Notes: a model not told the origin generated them from the sequence alone. Shown: positions 54,111 to 63,910, counted from the first letter of the stretch. The stretch is DNA of 64,000 nucleotides from Halomonas citrativorans (GCF_900163645.1 NZ_FUKM01000059.1:19922-83921), one strand, 5' to 3'. Translations and numbers: made by a program.

Positions 54111-54133
54111 TAACAAAGTTTGCTTCTTTGTTA
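54111..54133. promoter_or_regulatory. inverted repeat upstream of the universal stress protein gene
   Basis: TAACAAAG and CTTTGTTA, an exact 8-bp inverted repeat around a 7-nt centre, end 22 bp before the Usp start codon. It could be a regulator site or a 5'-leader hairpin. Confidence 0.4.
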
Positions 54134-54155
54134 ATTATCGCCAAGGAGATAAGCC

Positions 54156-54608
54156 ATGAGCTATCACCATATTCTGGTTGCCGTTGACCTAACAAAAGAT
54201 TCTCACAAGGTACTAGAGCGCGCGATCGTCATCGCTGAGCGCAACAATGGTGCCAAAATCTCCATTATGCATACCCTTGAGCCTTTGGGTTTCGCCTATG
54301 GAGGTGATATTCCGATGGACCTCACCAGCATTCAAGACCAACTGGATGAGCATGCAAAGCAGCGCCTGGCTGAAATTGCGACTCCCCATATCGACAAGGC
54401 CGACCAGCACGTGGTGGTGGGTATGCCCGACACGGAAATTCATCGCTTCGCGGATGAACATAACGTTGATTTGATTGTGGTTGGCTCCCACGGAAGACAC
54501 GGCTTTGCCCTGCTACTGGGTTCAACGTCAACAGGCGTGCTGCACGGCGCGCAGTGCGATGTGCTCGCCGTACGGGTTGGCAAAAAGGGCGAGAGCAGCG
54601 ACGAATAA
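54156..54608 (+). CDS. universal stress protein (UspA family)
   Basis: A 150-residue single-domain Usp. It opens with HHILVAVDLTKDSHKVLERA. The ATP-binding motif G-2x-G-9x-G(S/T) is seen in VVGSHGRHGFALLLGSTSTGVLHGA (in pieces). The short acidic tail after VLAVRVGKKG is unremarkable. AAGGAG precedes the ATG. It probably supports survival during stress or growth arrest. Confidence 0.9.
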   Translation: MSYHHILVAVDLTKDSHKVLERAIVIAERNNGAKISIMHTLEPLGFAYGGDIPMDLTSIQDQLDEHAKQRLAEIATPHIDKADQHVVVGMPDTEIHRFADEHNVDLIVVGSHGRHGFALLLGSTSTGVLHGAQCDVLAVRVGKKGESSDE

Positions 54609-54674
54609 GTATACGCGCTCACTCTCCTGCGCCTTACTTGCATATCGAACGCTTCTGTTCAAAAAGTTACTATC

Positions 54675-54703
54675 CCCAAAGGCACCGACCAGGCGCCTTT
54701 GGG
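54675..54703. terminator. hairpin between convergent usp and uup
   Basis: A 9-bp stem CCCAAAGGC / GCCTTTGGG with an 11-nt loop in the convergent gap. There is no adjacent T-run, so it is only a probable bidirectional terminator. Confidence 0.45.
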
Positions 54704-54723
54704 ATCATGCACTTGAGTTTTCG

Positions 54724-56643
54724 CTATTCGCCGTTGGCCATGGCTTCAAGCTCCATCCAGCGTTCCATGGCGGCTTCAAGCGCCTGCTGAGCATGCTCTA
54801 GCGCTTGCAGCTTCGCCGTCACCGCACTGGCTTCCTGCTGATAAAACGCGGGCTCTCCTACCACTTGCTCCAACGCTTCGACACTGGCTTCAAGCCGCTC
54901 GATGTCGGCAGGCAATGCATCCAGCTCGCGCTGAAACTTATAGGAGAGCTTGACGGTTTTTTTAGTGGGCTCTTCAGGTGCCTTCTCGAGCGCTTTTTCT
55001 ACCGCCGCGCTGGTGGGCTCGGTTTGTTGACGCGCCGCGCCCTCCCAAGGGGCAGGCGGTAGTTTGCCGCCCTGGCGTATCCAGTCGGTGTAGCCGCCTA
55101 CGTATTCACGAACAACCCCTTCGCCTTCAAAGGCCAGCATGCTGGTTACTACGTTGTCCATAAAGGTTCGATCGTGGGAAACCAGCAGCAGTGTGCCGTC
55201 AAAGTCCAGCAACAGCTCTTCAAGCAGTTCCAGAGTTTCCATATCCAGGTCGTTGGTCGGCTCATCGAGCACCAACACGTTGGCAGGCTGGGTAAACAGC
55301 TTGGCCAAGAGCAGGCGATTAGACTCCCCGCCCGACAGTGCTTTTACAGGCTGACGCACGCGGTCAGGCGTAAACAGGAAATCCTGTAGGTAGCTCATGA
55401 CATGGCGATCCTTGCCACCGACGCTGACTCGGTCACTGCCTTGAGCCACGTTGTCATAAACCGTTTTTTCCAGTTCAAGTCCTGCGCGCAGCTGGTCAAA
55501 ATAGGCCACTTTAAGGTTCGTGCCTAGCTGTACACTGCCGTCGGTCGGTGCTAGCTCACCCAACAGAATTTTAAGTAGTGTTGTTTTGCCCGCGCCATTG
55601 CGCCCGAGAAAACCGATACGGTCGCCGCGCACGACTTCCAGATTCACATTCCGCAGAATAACGTCGTTACCAAAGCGCTGAGTCACCCCTTTAAGCTCAA
55701 CTACCCGCTTACCGGTACGCTCACCACTATCAACGGTCAGGTTAGCAGTGCCTTGGCGCTCACGGCGCTGACTGCGCTCGTCGCGCATAGCTTCAAGAGC
55801 ACGTACCCGCCCCTCATTACGGGTACGGCGCGCTTTAACCCCTTGGCGTATCCAAGTCTCTTCCTGCGCCAGCTTTTTGTCGAACTCGGCATTTTCCCGC
55901 GCTTCAACTTCAAGCTCGTGCTGCTTGCGCGCCTGAAACTCTTCGTATTTGCCCGGGTAGCGGCCCAGTTTGCCACGATCAAGCTCAAGAATATTAGTCG
56001 CCAGCCTGGAAAGAAACGCCCGGTCGTGGGTAATCAACAGCACCGCACCATTAAAAGCCAGAAGCTGCTCTTCAAGCCATGCAATGGTGTCCAGGTCCAA
56101 ATGGTTGGTCGGCTCATCAAGTAGAAGTAAATCAGGCTCAGACACCAGCGCTCGCGCTAACGCGACCCGGCGACGCCAGCCGCCTGAAAGAGAACTCATC
56201 TCAGTTTCAGGAGGAAGCCCCAGCCGCGTTAGCACAACATCAATACGCTGATGGAACGACCAGCCATCAATCGCTTCGATGCGGGTTTGCAACGTCGCCA
56301 TGCGATTCATGTCCGGGTCGGGATCGTTGATCAAGTGCTGATATTCAGACAGCAGCTCGCCCGCTTCAGGCAGCCCCTGTGCGACCATGTCGAAAATAGT
56401 CATGCCCGATGACTCAGGTAACTCCTGAGCCAACACCCCAATTTTCAAGCCAGGCGCTCGCCAAACCGAGCCGTCATCTGCCTGAATATCACCCGCCACT
56501 AATTTTAAAAGCGTAGATTTACCGGTGCCGTTGCGCCCGACCAGCGCCAGCCGCTCGCCTTTTTCGACCGTAAGGTCAGCGCGGTTCAACAGTACTTGGG
56601 TGCCGTAGGCAAGTTGCAGCTGTTCGAGTCGTAACAAGGTCAC
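54724..56643 (-). CDS. uup: ABC-F family ATPase Uup
   Basis: A 639-residue soluble protein with two ABC domains. Walker A motifs are LVGRNGTGKSTLLKL and FLGRNGAGKTTLLKI, signatures are LSGGWRRR and LSGGESNR, and Walker B motifs are LLLLDEPTNHLD and VLVLDEPTNDLD. A C-terminal helical/coiled-coil DNA-binding tail (~570-639) distinguishes Uup from EttA. ABC-F proteins act on ribosomes; Uup also affects precise excision of transposons and branched DNA. Confidence 0.92.
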   Translation of the reverse strand: MTLLRLEQLQLAYGTQVLLNRADLTVEKGERLALVGRNGTGKSTLLKLVAGDIQADDGSVWRAPGLKIGVLAQELPESSGMTIFDMVAQGLPEAGELLSEYQHLINDPDPDMNRMATLQTRIEAIDGWSFHQRIDVVLTRLGLPPETEMSSLSGGWRRRVALARALVSEPDLLLLDEPTNHLDLDTIAWLEEQLLAFNGAVLLITHDRAFLSRLATNILELDRGKLGRYPGKYEEFQARKQHELEVEARENAEFDKKLAQEETWIRQGVKARRTRNEGRVRALEAMRDERSQRRERQGTANLTVDSGERTGKRVVELKGVTQRFGNDVILRNVNLEVVRGDRIGFLGRNGAGKTTLLKILLGELAPTDGSVQLGTNLKVAYFDQLRAGLELEKTVYDNVAQGSDRVSVGGKDRHVMSYLQDFLFTPDRVRQPVKALSGGESNRLLLAKLFTQPANVLVLDEPTNDLDMETLELLEELLLDFDGTLLLVSHDRTFMDNVVTSMLAFEGEGVVREYVGGYTDWIRQGGKLPPAPWEGAARQQTEPTSAAVEKALEKAPEEPTKKTVKLSYKFQRELDALPADIERLEASVEALEQVVGEPAFYQQEASAVTAKLQALEHAQQALEAAMERWMELEAMANGE

Positions 56644-56776
56644 GCAGTATCCTCCATCGTCGTGAGGCGCACAGTGTAACGCATGGACAGCAGTAGAGGG
56701 GAAGCTTCGCGCATTAGTCGATACGTGCGCTTAGCGTTACAATACTGGTTTGCTATTTTCGACGAAGGAGTAACGC

Positions 56777-57628
56777 TTGGCTTCATCGGCAGTCGATAAC
56801 GTTTTACCTGAAGCGCTTCAATTTCGTCCTACGTCTCCGTTGGTCGATATTGGCGCTAATTTGACGCACGAAAGCTTTGATCGTGATTTTGATGACGTCA
56901 TCGCGCGGGCCCATGCTGCTCATGTTAATACAATGATTGTCACGGGCACGGACCTGGCGCACGCCGAGCAGGCGATAGCCCTTTCCGGACAATATCCCGG
57001 CCTTTTCGCAACGGCGGGCATTCACCCACATGATGCCAGTTGCTGGAATGCAGAACTGGCAAACAAGATGAAAGCCTTGCACGCACATCCGAAGGTAGTC
57101 GCCGTTGGCGAATGCGGGCTGGATTTCAATCGCAATTTTTCGACGCCTGCCGAGCAAGAGCATGCGTTTGAAGCGCAGTTGGCACTAGCTGTTGAAAGCG
57201 GCCTACCGCTTTTTCTACATGAGCGCGATGCAGGCGTACGAATGCGCGAAATACTGGCCGCTTGGCGCGGTGATATCAGCGACGCGGTTGTGCACTGCTT
57301 TACCGCTGACCGCGATACGCTGCACGGCTATCTGGACCTGGATATACATATTGGCCTGACCGGCTGGATTTGCGATGAGCGTCGCGGCCATCACTTGCGT
57401 CCGCTGGTTAACGATATTCCGCTGGAGCGCTTGATGGTGGAGACCGACTGCCCTTACCTGCTGCCCCGCAATCTACCCGCTAAACTCAAAGGGCGCCGCC
57501 ATGAGCCAGCGCTTCTGCCGTGGATCGTAAAAGAAATTGCCCAGTGGCGCGGTATCAGCGAAGCTGAACTAGGTAGCGCCACGACGCAAACTGCACAGCG
57601 TTTTTTCCGCCTGCCTACAGAATCTTGA
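56777..57628 (+). CDS. TatD-family metal-dependent hydrolase
   Basis: A 283-residue TIM-barrel nuclease-like protein. LVDIGANLTHESF gives the first metal region, then TAGIHPHDA, VAVGECGLDFNRN and LPLFLHERDA follow, and ETDCPYLLPRNL is the C-terminal metal Asp. TTG start, supported by GAAGGAG 6 nt upstream. It may be TatD itself (3'-5' exonuclease) or a paralogue such as YcfH/YjjV; the 'ANLTHESFD' opening favours TatD. Confidence 0.85.
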   Translation: MASSAVDNVLPEALQFRPTSPLVDIGANLTHESFDRDFDDVIARAHAAHVNTMIVTGTDLAHAEQAIALSGQYPGLFATAGIHPHDASCWNAELANKMKALHAHPKVVAVGECGLDFNRNFSTPAEQEHAFEAQLALAVESGLPLFLHERDAGVRMREILAAWRGDISDAVVHCFTADRDTLHGYLDLDIHIGLTGWICDERRGHHLRPLVNDIPLERLMVETDCPYLLPRNLPAKLKGRRHEPALLPWIVKEIAQWRGISEAELGSATTQTAQRFFRLPTES

Positions 57629-57641
57629 AAGGAGTACGAGC

Positions 57642-58121
57642 GTGGCCGATTACCCAGGATTTATTGCCATTGAAACGGGCGAAGAAGATGGCCTCCCCCT
57701 TGCCATTGCCTGGTCCTTGCCCGATGGGCGCGTTAAGGAAACCTTGATCCAGCCTGACGATAGCTGGATCAAGGAAGATACCAATGCCATGGGCGCTTAC
57801 AGCATTGAGGAGCTTGAGAGCTTGGGCGTTAGCCCACTTGAGGTGATTCGCGAACTGGAAAACGATCACTTCTCCGCCACCCTATACACCAGCGACAATG
57901 GTGAGGACGAGGCGGCGCTGGCGCGTCTATTTGATACGTATGGGTTGGACCCCTTCGTAGAGCTGGCGCCGGCATCGGTGCTCTACCCTTCTATCACGCC
58001 GGGTGAATGGCACCGCCAGCGACGTGAGACATTCAGCGAGCTGGGTCTGGAGCCCATGCGCCCCGAACATGAGCTTGAGGTCATGCTGTCCTTGCACCAG
58101 CGCTTAACCGAAACGGATTAA
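57642..58121 (+). CDS. hypothetical protein
   Basis: A 159-residue acidic soluble protein starting with GTG, AAGGAG 8 nt upstream, 13 bp after the TatD-type gene and so cotranscribed. The opening 'FIAIETGEEDGLPLAIAWSL' with scattered acidic residues (ETGEED; NDHFSATLYTSDNGEDE) recalls exonuclease-like DEDD folds, as in 3'-5' exonucleases, but the motifs are incomplete. Its end overlaps the epmC end by 4 bp. Confidence 0.65.
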   Translation: MADYPGFIAIETGEEDGLPLAIAWSLPDGRVKETLIQPDDSWIKEDTNAMGAYSIEELESLGVSPLEVIRELENDHFSATLYTSDNGEDEAALARLFDTYGLDPFVELAPASVLYPSITPGEWHRQRRETFSELGLEPMRPEHELEVMLSLHQRLTETD

Positions 58122-58702
58122 GCATTAGCAGCCACAGGCGCTTGACCCAAGACTGCCTGGCCTTGGGTAATCGCAACGGCTAGTGGCTCTTTGCGCTGAT
58201 AAAACGACGTCAACGCTACGTAAAGGGCGTTGGCGCGCGTGGGCAGGCCTTCTTGTAAATAGCGCTGCTTTCGGGCGTTTACCTTCTCCGCAAATGCGTC
58301 ACGATCGACGTCAACATCGCCCCCCAGATTGTCCACGCTGACATGAAAGATGCGTCCACACGCGTCGGCAAACAGTGATTCCAACGCCTGAGGGGAAATT
58401 TCGGCTTGCTCAAAAGCGCTCTGCTCCTGGGCATTGCGCCCATCGGGCAAATACCAGTAGCCATAGTCTTCCAACTGACGGCGCTTGGCACCGGCAATAC
58501 ACCAGTGGCTAATTTCATGCAGGGCGCTGGCATAAAACCCACGGGCAAAGATAATCTGATGATAAGGCGCTTCCTCGCTTGCAGGTCGATAAAGCGGCTC
58601 ATCTTCACCTCGCACTAATCGGGTTTGATAGCGCGGCATAAAAATGCCATCAAAGAGTGCCGTAATATCCTCAAGTAACCATTTGTCATCTGCGTGAACC
58701 AC
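58118..58702 (-). CDS. epmC: elongation factor P hydroxylase
   Basis: A 194-residue enzyme that hydroxylates the beta-lysyl-lysine of EF-P. It matches E. coli EpmC: FDGIFMPRYQTRLVRGEDEPLY (in halves), HQIIFARGFYASALHEISHWCIAG with the metal-binding HExxH, and EDYGYWYLPDGRNAQEQ. The start is uncertain. A TTG at 58753 is possible, but a TATACT -10-like element lies inside that extension and a GTG at 58702 has GAGG upstream, so I prefer 58702. Confidence 0.88.
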   Translation of the reverse strand: MVHADDKWLLEDITALFDGIFMPRYQTRLVRGEDEPLYRPASEEAPYHQIIFARGFYASALHEISHWCIAGAKRRQLEDYGYWYLPDGRNAQEQSAFEQAEISPQALESLFADACGRIFHVSVDNLGGDVDVDRDAFAEKVNARKQRYLQEGLPTRANALYVALTSFYQRKEPLAVAITQGQAVLGQAPVAANA

Positions 58703-58841
58703 AATATCCTCGTTATTTAAGACCTTTTTGCCTAGTATAACGGCCCTCGCCAAGTAGGCTGAAGTCTAAACGGCAAAAACCAGCGACTCCTGCTAATCTA
58801 GCGGCGTTTTACAGATTTCTTTACTAACGGAGAGCCTTTCC

Positions 58842-60260
58842 TTGGCCCGCTTTGCTGACGATATCAAAACCACCTACTGGCCAGAAACCCGCGCCTTAAT
58901 TTTATTGGCGCTGCCTATTTGTGGCGCGCAGCTTGCCCAGGCAGGTATGGGGGTAGTCGATGTCATGATGACGGGACGCTTTAACGCTACGTCGCTGGCA
59001 GCGGTCTCAGTAGGTACCAGTTTATGGGCACCCTTGATGCTCTTTATGACGGGCACGCTCATGGGGCTTACCCCTATTGTTGCGTACCACCTCGGCGGGC
59101 AGCGAAGCGATGCCATTCGCCCTGCGGTTCATCAAGGGTTATGGGTGGCCTTGGTGCTAGGCATTATCGCCGCGATTCTGCTTAGAACCAGCGTCATGCC
59201 CATTTTCGAATTAATGGATGTACCGGCTCAAGTCGCTCAAGAATCAGCCGCTTATCTTTCAGCGGTGGCGTTCGGCATGCCCGGTATCGCACTCTTTCAA
59301 GCATTACGCGCGTTTTCGGATGGTATGAACCATACGCGGCCATCGTTGTGGATCAGTGTAATCGGTTTGCTAGTGAATATTCCGGCTAACTACCTGCTGA
59401 TCTACGGCGGCGACGGGCTGGTCAGTTTGTTGGGTAGTGGCGTTCCCAACATCCTTCAGCAAATTCCGGCCATGGGTGCCTTTGGCTGCGGTATCGCGAC
59501 GGCTATTTCCATGTGGACCATGATGTTAATCATGCTGCTGTACACTCGCCGAGGGCGTGCTTACCAAAACGTGTCGCTGTGGCACCGTTTTACGCCTCCA
59601 CAGCTGGCGGGTATTAAAGAGCTGATTTTTGTAGGCATGCCGATTGGCGTGGCCATTTTTGTTGAGGTGACCCTGTTCACCTTGATCGCCCTGTTTGTTG
59701 CTAGCCTAGGCGAGATAACCGTAGGTGCTCACCAAATCGCGCTCAGTTTTACCTCTATTCTGTTTATGCTGCCGCTTTCATTGAGCATGGCATTAACGGT
59801 ACGCGTGGGTAATACCCTCGGCCAACATCGCCTTACACTGGCTCGCCAGGTCGCATGGAATGGTGTGGTGGTGAGCATACTGATTGCGGCGTTTAACAGC
59901 CTCTTTTTGTGGCTAACTGCCAAGCCGGTGATTGCCTTGTATACCTCGAACCCTGAGATACAGGCGCTGACCCTTACCCTCATTGCCCTTGCGGTCATCT
60001 TCCAGCTCTCTGATTCGCTTCAGGTGAACCTGGCAGGCGCGCTACGCGGGTATAAGGACACCCGCATCGTCATGGTCATTACAGTGCTGTCCTACTGGCT
60101 TGTAGGCCTTGGAGGCGGTTACTGGTTAGGTGTGCATGGTGCAAGCGGTTTAACCGAGCCTTTAGGTGTTCATGGGTACTGGATAGGCTTGATTGCAGGG
60201 CTTAGCACCGCCGCACTGTTGTTGGCCTGGCGTTTAAAATGGATTAGCCGACAGGGGTGA
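58842..60260 (+). CDS. norM: MATE-family multidrug/Na+ antiporter (NorM-like)
   Basis: A 472-residue membrane protein with 12 segments in two homologous halves. LALPICGAQLAQAGMGVVDVMMTGRF (two parts) and the second-half GMPIGVAIFVEVTLFTLIALF are diagnostic. It exports cationic drugs in exchange for Na+ or H+. TTG start with GGAGAG 8 nt upstream. It is followed 3 bp later by the DUF3080 lipoprotein gene. Confidence 0.9.
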   Translation: MARFADDIKTTYWPETRALILLALPICGAQLAQAGMGVVDVMMTGRFNATSLAAVSVGTSLWAPLMLFMTGTLMGLTPIVAYHLGGQRSDAIRPAVHQGLWVALVLGIIAAILLRTSVMPIFELMDVPAQVAQESAAYLSAVAFGMPGIALFQALRAFSDGMNHTRPSLWISVIGLLVNIPANYLLIYGGDGLVSLLGSGVPNILQQIPAMGAFGCGIATAISMWTMMLIMLLYTRRGRAYQNVSLWHRFTPPQLAGIKELIFVGMPIGVAIFVEVTLFTLIALFVASLGEITVGAHQIALSFTSILFMLPLSLSMALTVRVGNTLGQHRLTLARQVAWNGVVVSILIAAFNSLFLWLTAKPVIALYTSNPEIQALTLTLIALAVIFQLSDSLQVNLAGALRGYKDTRIVMVITVLSYWLVGLGGGYWLGVHGASGLTEPLGVHGYWIGLIAGLSTAALLLAWRLKWISRQG

Positions 60261-60263
60261 AAA

Positions 60264-61256
60264 GTGACAAACCAGTGGCTTCTCTTCGTTATGTTCACGG
60301 CAATGTCGATTTTGGCAGGTTGCAGCGATCATGAGGCAGAGCAGCCATGGGTCGCCTATCATCAGCAATTAGCCGAAGACCTTTCCTCGCCTCCGCTCGA
60401 GCGCACAGAGGTATCCAACATAGGGGTATTTCCAGAACGCCAAGAAAGGCTGATTGAGGTAGCTGAAACCCGCGATGGCATACTCAATATTTACGCGTTG
60501 CGCGAGTGTCAAATCACGTCGCTGATTGCAGCACGCAACAATCAGCTTGGCCGCGTTGCGCCACCCAGCCAGCACTGGCTTTACGAGCGTGAGTTATGGC
60601 AACGCTTAGCGGCATGCCAGGAAAGCGATGTCCCTGAGCGTTTAAGCGAGCGCGATAAAGAGCGCCTTGAACAGCTTACTGCTCTGAAAACAGCCCAACT
60701 ACCCGCTGTTAGCTGGAATGCTATTTTCGATTCTGATGAGTGGATAAAAAGCTTCTCTCGGGCAAGCCAACCGCTAGCGATGGGCGATTTTCCAGCGATT
60801 ACGCAGCAGCTTACCGCTCTCGATTATTTGCAGCAGATGATAGATAGCCAGTTTAGCCAAGCATGGCAGCAAAGCTCTTCTCGGCTTGAAAACCACCTCA
60901 AGCACCTTCAAGAACGCCCCTTAACTGCCGAGATACTGCGCACATTGCTACTTTCCGAACAACGTTTGCAAGACGCCAGCGAGTACTTAAGCCAGCATGA
61001 TCCTCACCATGAAGCGTGTTTAACAGCGTGGGACACTGAAGTCCTGAACCTCCTTGAAGCTAACGCGCAACAGTGGCTGCTCGCTATCAACAGGCTGATA
61101 AACAGCCAAAGCGTTGCCTTGCCAGAAGCGGTACGTGTTTATCAAACGCAATGGCTCTCGCTTGATAACGCACAAGCGCCTTGGCAGCAGTATCAGCAGG
61201 CCAAAACGCACCACTTATCGCTTAGAGAAATGCACTCAGTCTGTTTAAGCGATTAA
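60264..61256 (+). CDS. DUF3080 family lipoprotein
   Basis: A 330-residue, largely helical lipoprotein: signal ending in SILAGC with lipid-carrying Cys20. The 'ALRECQITSLIAARNNQLGRVA' block (in halves) and the C-terminal CLTAWDTEV fit DUF3080. GTG start with AGGGG upstream. Cotranscribed with norM. Function unknown. Confidence 0.82.
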   Translation: MTNQWLLFVMFTAMSILAGCSDHEAEQPWVAYHQQLAEDLSSPPLERTEVSNIGVFPERQERLIEVAETRDGILNIYALRECQITSLIAARNNQLGRVAPPSQHWLYERELWQRLAACQESDVPERLSERDKERLEQLTALKTAQLPAVSWNAIFDSDEWIKSFSRASQPLAMGDFPAITQQLTALDYLQQMIDSQFSQAWQQSSSRLENHLKHLQERPLTAEILRTLLLSEQRLQDASEYLSQHDPHHEACLTAWDTEVLNLLEANAQQWLLAINRLINSQSVALPEAVRVYQTQWLSLDNAQAPWQQYQQAKTHHLSLREMHSVCLSD

Positions 61257-61365
61257 ATATTCGCCTCCCTCTTAACCTTATGGGCAACCTGTGCTATTGG
61301 TGAAGGATGCGGTAAGCATTTCTTGTTTACCAATGTCGTGGCCACGCAGCATTAGGAGGGACATC

Positions 61366-62061
61366 ATGGGCGTATCCCAGTCACCCCGCTCTGCCCAGGT
61401 CATCGACCTGGATACCGTGCGGCTGCGTCAGCAGGCGCAGAAAAGTTTGGTTCGTTTAGCGCCCGAGTTAGACGGGTTGGAAATGGTATACCAGCTCGCT
61501 GCGAGCCCCGATTCCTATTTTGGCATGCCCATTCTGGCCTGGGGCTTAAGAGCCGATGGCCATGTTGTTGGGTTGGTGCCCTGGATGGAAACACTGACCT
61601 CCTGCCAAGAGGTGGATAGCCAGGAAAACGGCTATTTTGTTGGCTATCGCGATCCAGAAACAGAAGAGATCTTTGAGTCACCGCCCGATCACAAATATTA
61701 CGAGCTAACGGCTGCCGCTGACTATTTTGAGTATGAAGCGTCGGGAGACGTTACGCTCATACAGCAAATTCCCGATACCCTGGGCACTCATGCATTGTGC
61801 ATGAATCACCCCAATGCACCGTGGCATATGAAACCCGTTTACGGATGGCGCTTGTACAGCGATGGCTCTATTGATGCCTTACTTGCTGATGAAGAAAAGG
61901 CCACAATGACGCCAATTCTGTTGGGTGATAAGTGCCTCTACAGCGCACGCTCCTGTCACCCGAGCGTTTATTACTTTCAGCGCCATATCGCTAACCGTAT
62001 TCTTGAAGAAGATCCCGCTACCCTTGAGACGTTAGCCATGATGGTCGTGCCAGGCGATTAA
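61366..62061 (+). CDS. hypothetical protein
   Basis: A 231-residue soluble protein, start at 61366 after AGGAGG. It contains two similar 'GWRLYSDGSIDALLAD' / 'WGLRADGHVVGLVPW' segments (about residues 62-77 and 170-185), suggesting an internal duplication of a strand-turn-strand unit. Seen in Halomonas relatives, as I recall, without known function. Confidence 0.65.
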   Translation: MGVSQSPRSAQVIDLDTVRLRQQAQKSLVRLAPELDGLEMVYQLAASPDSYFGMPILAWGLRADGHVVGLVPWMETLTSCQEVDSQENGYFVGYRDPETEEIFESPPDHKYYELTAAADYFEYEASGDVTLIQQIPDTLGTHALCMNHPNAPWHMKPVYGWRLYSDGSIDALLADEEKATMTPILLGDKCLYSARSCHPSVYYFQRHIANRILEEDPATLETLAMMVVPGD

Positions 62062-62149
62062 CGTGCGAGGCGGTACACCTGTTTAATTATGCGCACCGTG
62101 CGAGGCTATTCACCATTAGTCGATGTTTGCCGCGCACGGCTGCACATCT

Positions 62150-62401
62150 TTACGCTAAGCGTATAAAGTAAACGTAGCTTTCTGCTGATTCACTGCGGTC
62201 GACAAGCTCATGGCCCAAAAATTGACAAAATTTAGGTACATCACGCGTGGTCGCAGGATCTGTTGCCACAACTTTAAGCACTTGACCTGAACTCATATCA
62301 CGCACTTTGTTGTGCATCAGCATAATAGGTTCAGGACAATAAAGCCCTGTGGTGTCCAGAACGGTGTCGTAGTGGGGTGAGGCATCAGTCGTGTCAGCCA
62401 T
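62150..62401 (-). CDS. tusA: sulfurtransferase TusA
   Basis: An 83-residue sulfur carrier for tRNA 2-thiolation. The active Cys22 is in TTGLYCPEPIMLMH and the conserved DPATTRDVPKFCQFLGHEL block follows. Length and order match E. coli TusA. GAGGA precedes the ATG. Divergent from the ABM-domain gene, with a 29-bp shared promoter region. Confidence 0.92.
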   Translation of the reverse strand: MADTTDASPHYDTVLDTTGLYCPEPIMLMHNKVRDMSSGQVLKVVATDPATTRDVPKFCQFLGHELVDRSESAESYVYFIRLA

Positions 62402-62430
62402 TCATATCCTCGGTTTAGGAACTAGATAGC

Positions 62431-62718
62431 ATGATTAAAGTTATCATCGAACGACGTATTATGCCTGGCCTTGAAGATGAGTATGAACAGGCAGCACGCG
62501 AAGTCATGCGTGTTTCGCTCGGTGTCAGAGGCTTTGTCAGCGGTGAAACGCTGGCACAACAAGGCCATACAGATCGACGCTTGATGATTACCAAATGGCG
62601 CGATTTACGCGCTTGGAAAGAATGGCACGCCAGCGATGCGCGCGCCACTGCGATGCAACGTATTTTACCGCTATTAACAGAAGACGAGACGATCCGTATC
62701 TATGAAGCGGGCTATTAA
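62431..62718 (+). CDS. antibiotic biosynthesis monooxygenase (ABM) domain protein
   Basis: A 95-residue ferredoxin-like ABM protein: VIIERRIMPGLEDEYEQAAR opens the first strand-helix unit, 'GVRGFVSGETL' and 'RLMITKWRDLRAWKEWHAS' are typical. Such proteins act on quinones or in heme metabolism; specificity is unknown. Convergent with rlmM, 4 bp apart. Confidence 0.85.
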   Translation: MIKVIIERRIMPGLEDEYEQAAREVMRVSLGVRGFVSGETLAQQGHTDRRLMITKWRDLRAWKEWHASDARATAMQRILPLLTEDETIRIYEAGY

Positions 62719-62722
62719 CACC

Positions 62723-63793
62723 TTAGTGGGTTAGCCTTACGTGCACCGTTACTTCTTCCCGGTCGTGATAAAGGTGCCTACAGTTTATTTGGGCACCAAC
62801 ACCCGCGCTTTTAAGCGCTTCTTCCAATGTTACCAGACAGCGCGTTACTTCATCCCAACGTTTCTTCATAGGTAGCTTGAGGTTAAAAATAGCTTCTCTA
62901 CACCATTTACGCGTTAGCCAGCGCTCGACCATCGCCAGCACCCGTACGGGCTTATCCACGATGTCACATACCAACCAATCCAAACGCTGAGGCGGCTCCC
63001 AGGTAAAGCCATCTTCTTTAAGATGATCAATTTGCCCAGTGGCCATTAGCTGCTTATCCATTGGCCCGTTATCAATGGCATAAACGTACATGCCCCGCTG
63101 CACCAACTGCCATGTCCATCCACCGGGCGCGGCACCTAAATCTGCTGCCTGCATATGCGCGCTCAAGCGCTCCTCCCACTCTTCACGTGGAATAAACTCA
63201 TGCCATGCTTCTTCCAGTTTAAGCGTAGAACGGCTTGGTGCACGCGAAGGGAAGCGCAACCGACGAATACCGTTAAGCAACTCGCTACGATTACCGGGAA
63301 AACTCATGCCCAGCTGGACACGATCACCATCGGTCCAAAAAATATGTAACCGACGCCCTCCGGCTTTGCCGCGTAGCGCACCGCGTTTTTTCAACATGCT
63401 TTGCAACGGCTTGGTAAGGGCTTTGATCAAGCCAGCCAGCGCCTTCCCATCATTAGTATCGGGCGTTTCATGCCAGATTTCTTCAAAACTCCAGCCACTA
63501 GCCTTAACCTGCTCTAAAATAGCGGTTAATCGGTCATCTCGTGACAAGGTGAGTGCAGGTAAGGCCGCCAGGCTTTGACGAGCAAAAATAAGCTTTTTAA
63601 AAGCTGCCTGCCGGTGCAAGTCATTAACGGGCTCATCGTCTGTTCGCGTTAGACTGACCCACCCTTCCCCATAAGCAGGTTCGCAGGGCACCCCCTGGTG
63701 CTTTGCATGGTGCTGCATTTCTGACAGCGCATCATGTTCAAAACCAGGGCGGCAGTAAACTAACCACGATGTCGGTACCGTTTCACTCACCAC
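62723..63793 (-). CDS. rlmM: 23S rRNA (cytidine-2498-2'-O)-methyltransferase
   Basis: A 356-residue enzyme. An N-terminal THUMP-like domain (LVYCRPGFEHDALSEMQ start) is followed by a Rossmann methyltransferase: the SAM motif is in ADLGAAPGGWTWQLV (~residue 218), then LDWLVCDIVDKPVRVLAMVERW, and the K-D-K-x-E element is completed by LKLPMKKRW. Start: one of two adjacent GTG codons after GAGG. Confidence 0.9.
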   Translation of the reverse strand: MVSETVPTSWLVYCRPGFEHDALSEMQHHAKHQGVPCEPAYGEGWVSLTRTDDEPVNDLHRQAAFKKLIFARQSLAALPALTLSRDDRLTAILEQVKASGWSFEEIWHETPDTNDGKALAGLIKALTKPLQSMLKKRGALRGKAGGRRLHIFWTDGDRVQLGMSFPGNRSELLNGIRRLRFPSRAPSRSTLKLEEAWHEFIPREEWEERLSAHMQAADLGAAPGGWTWQLVQRGMYVYAIDNGPMDKQLMATGQIDHLKEDGFTWEPPQRLDWLVCDIVDKPVRVLAMVERWLTRKWCREAIFNLKLPMKKRWDEVTRCLVTLEEALKSAGVGAQINCRHLYHDREEVTVHVRLTH

Positions 63794-63910
63794 TTCACCT
63801 CAAATTGCGTCTATCACCCAAAGTGACAGCCGGTTGATATAGTCGTTGATATAGTCATTGGGGACGCATCATAGCATTAACACGTGTGCTTTATTTTCTT
63901 CCACGCATAC

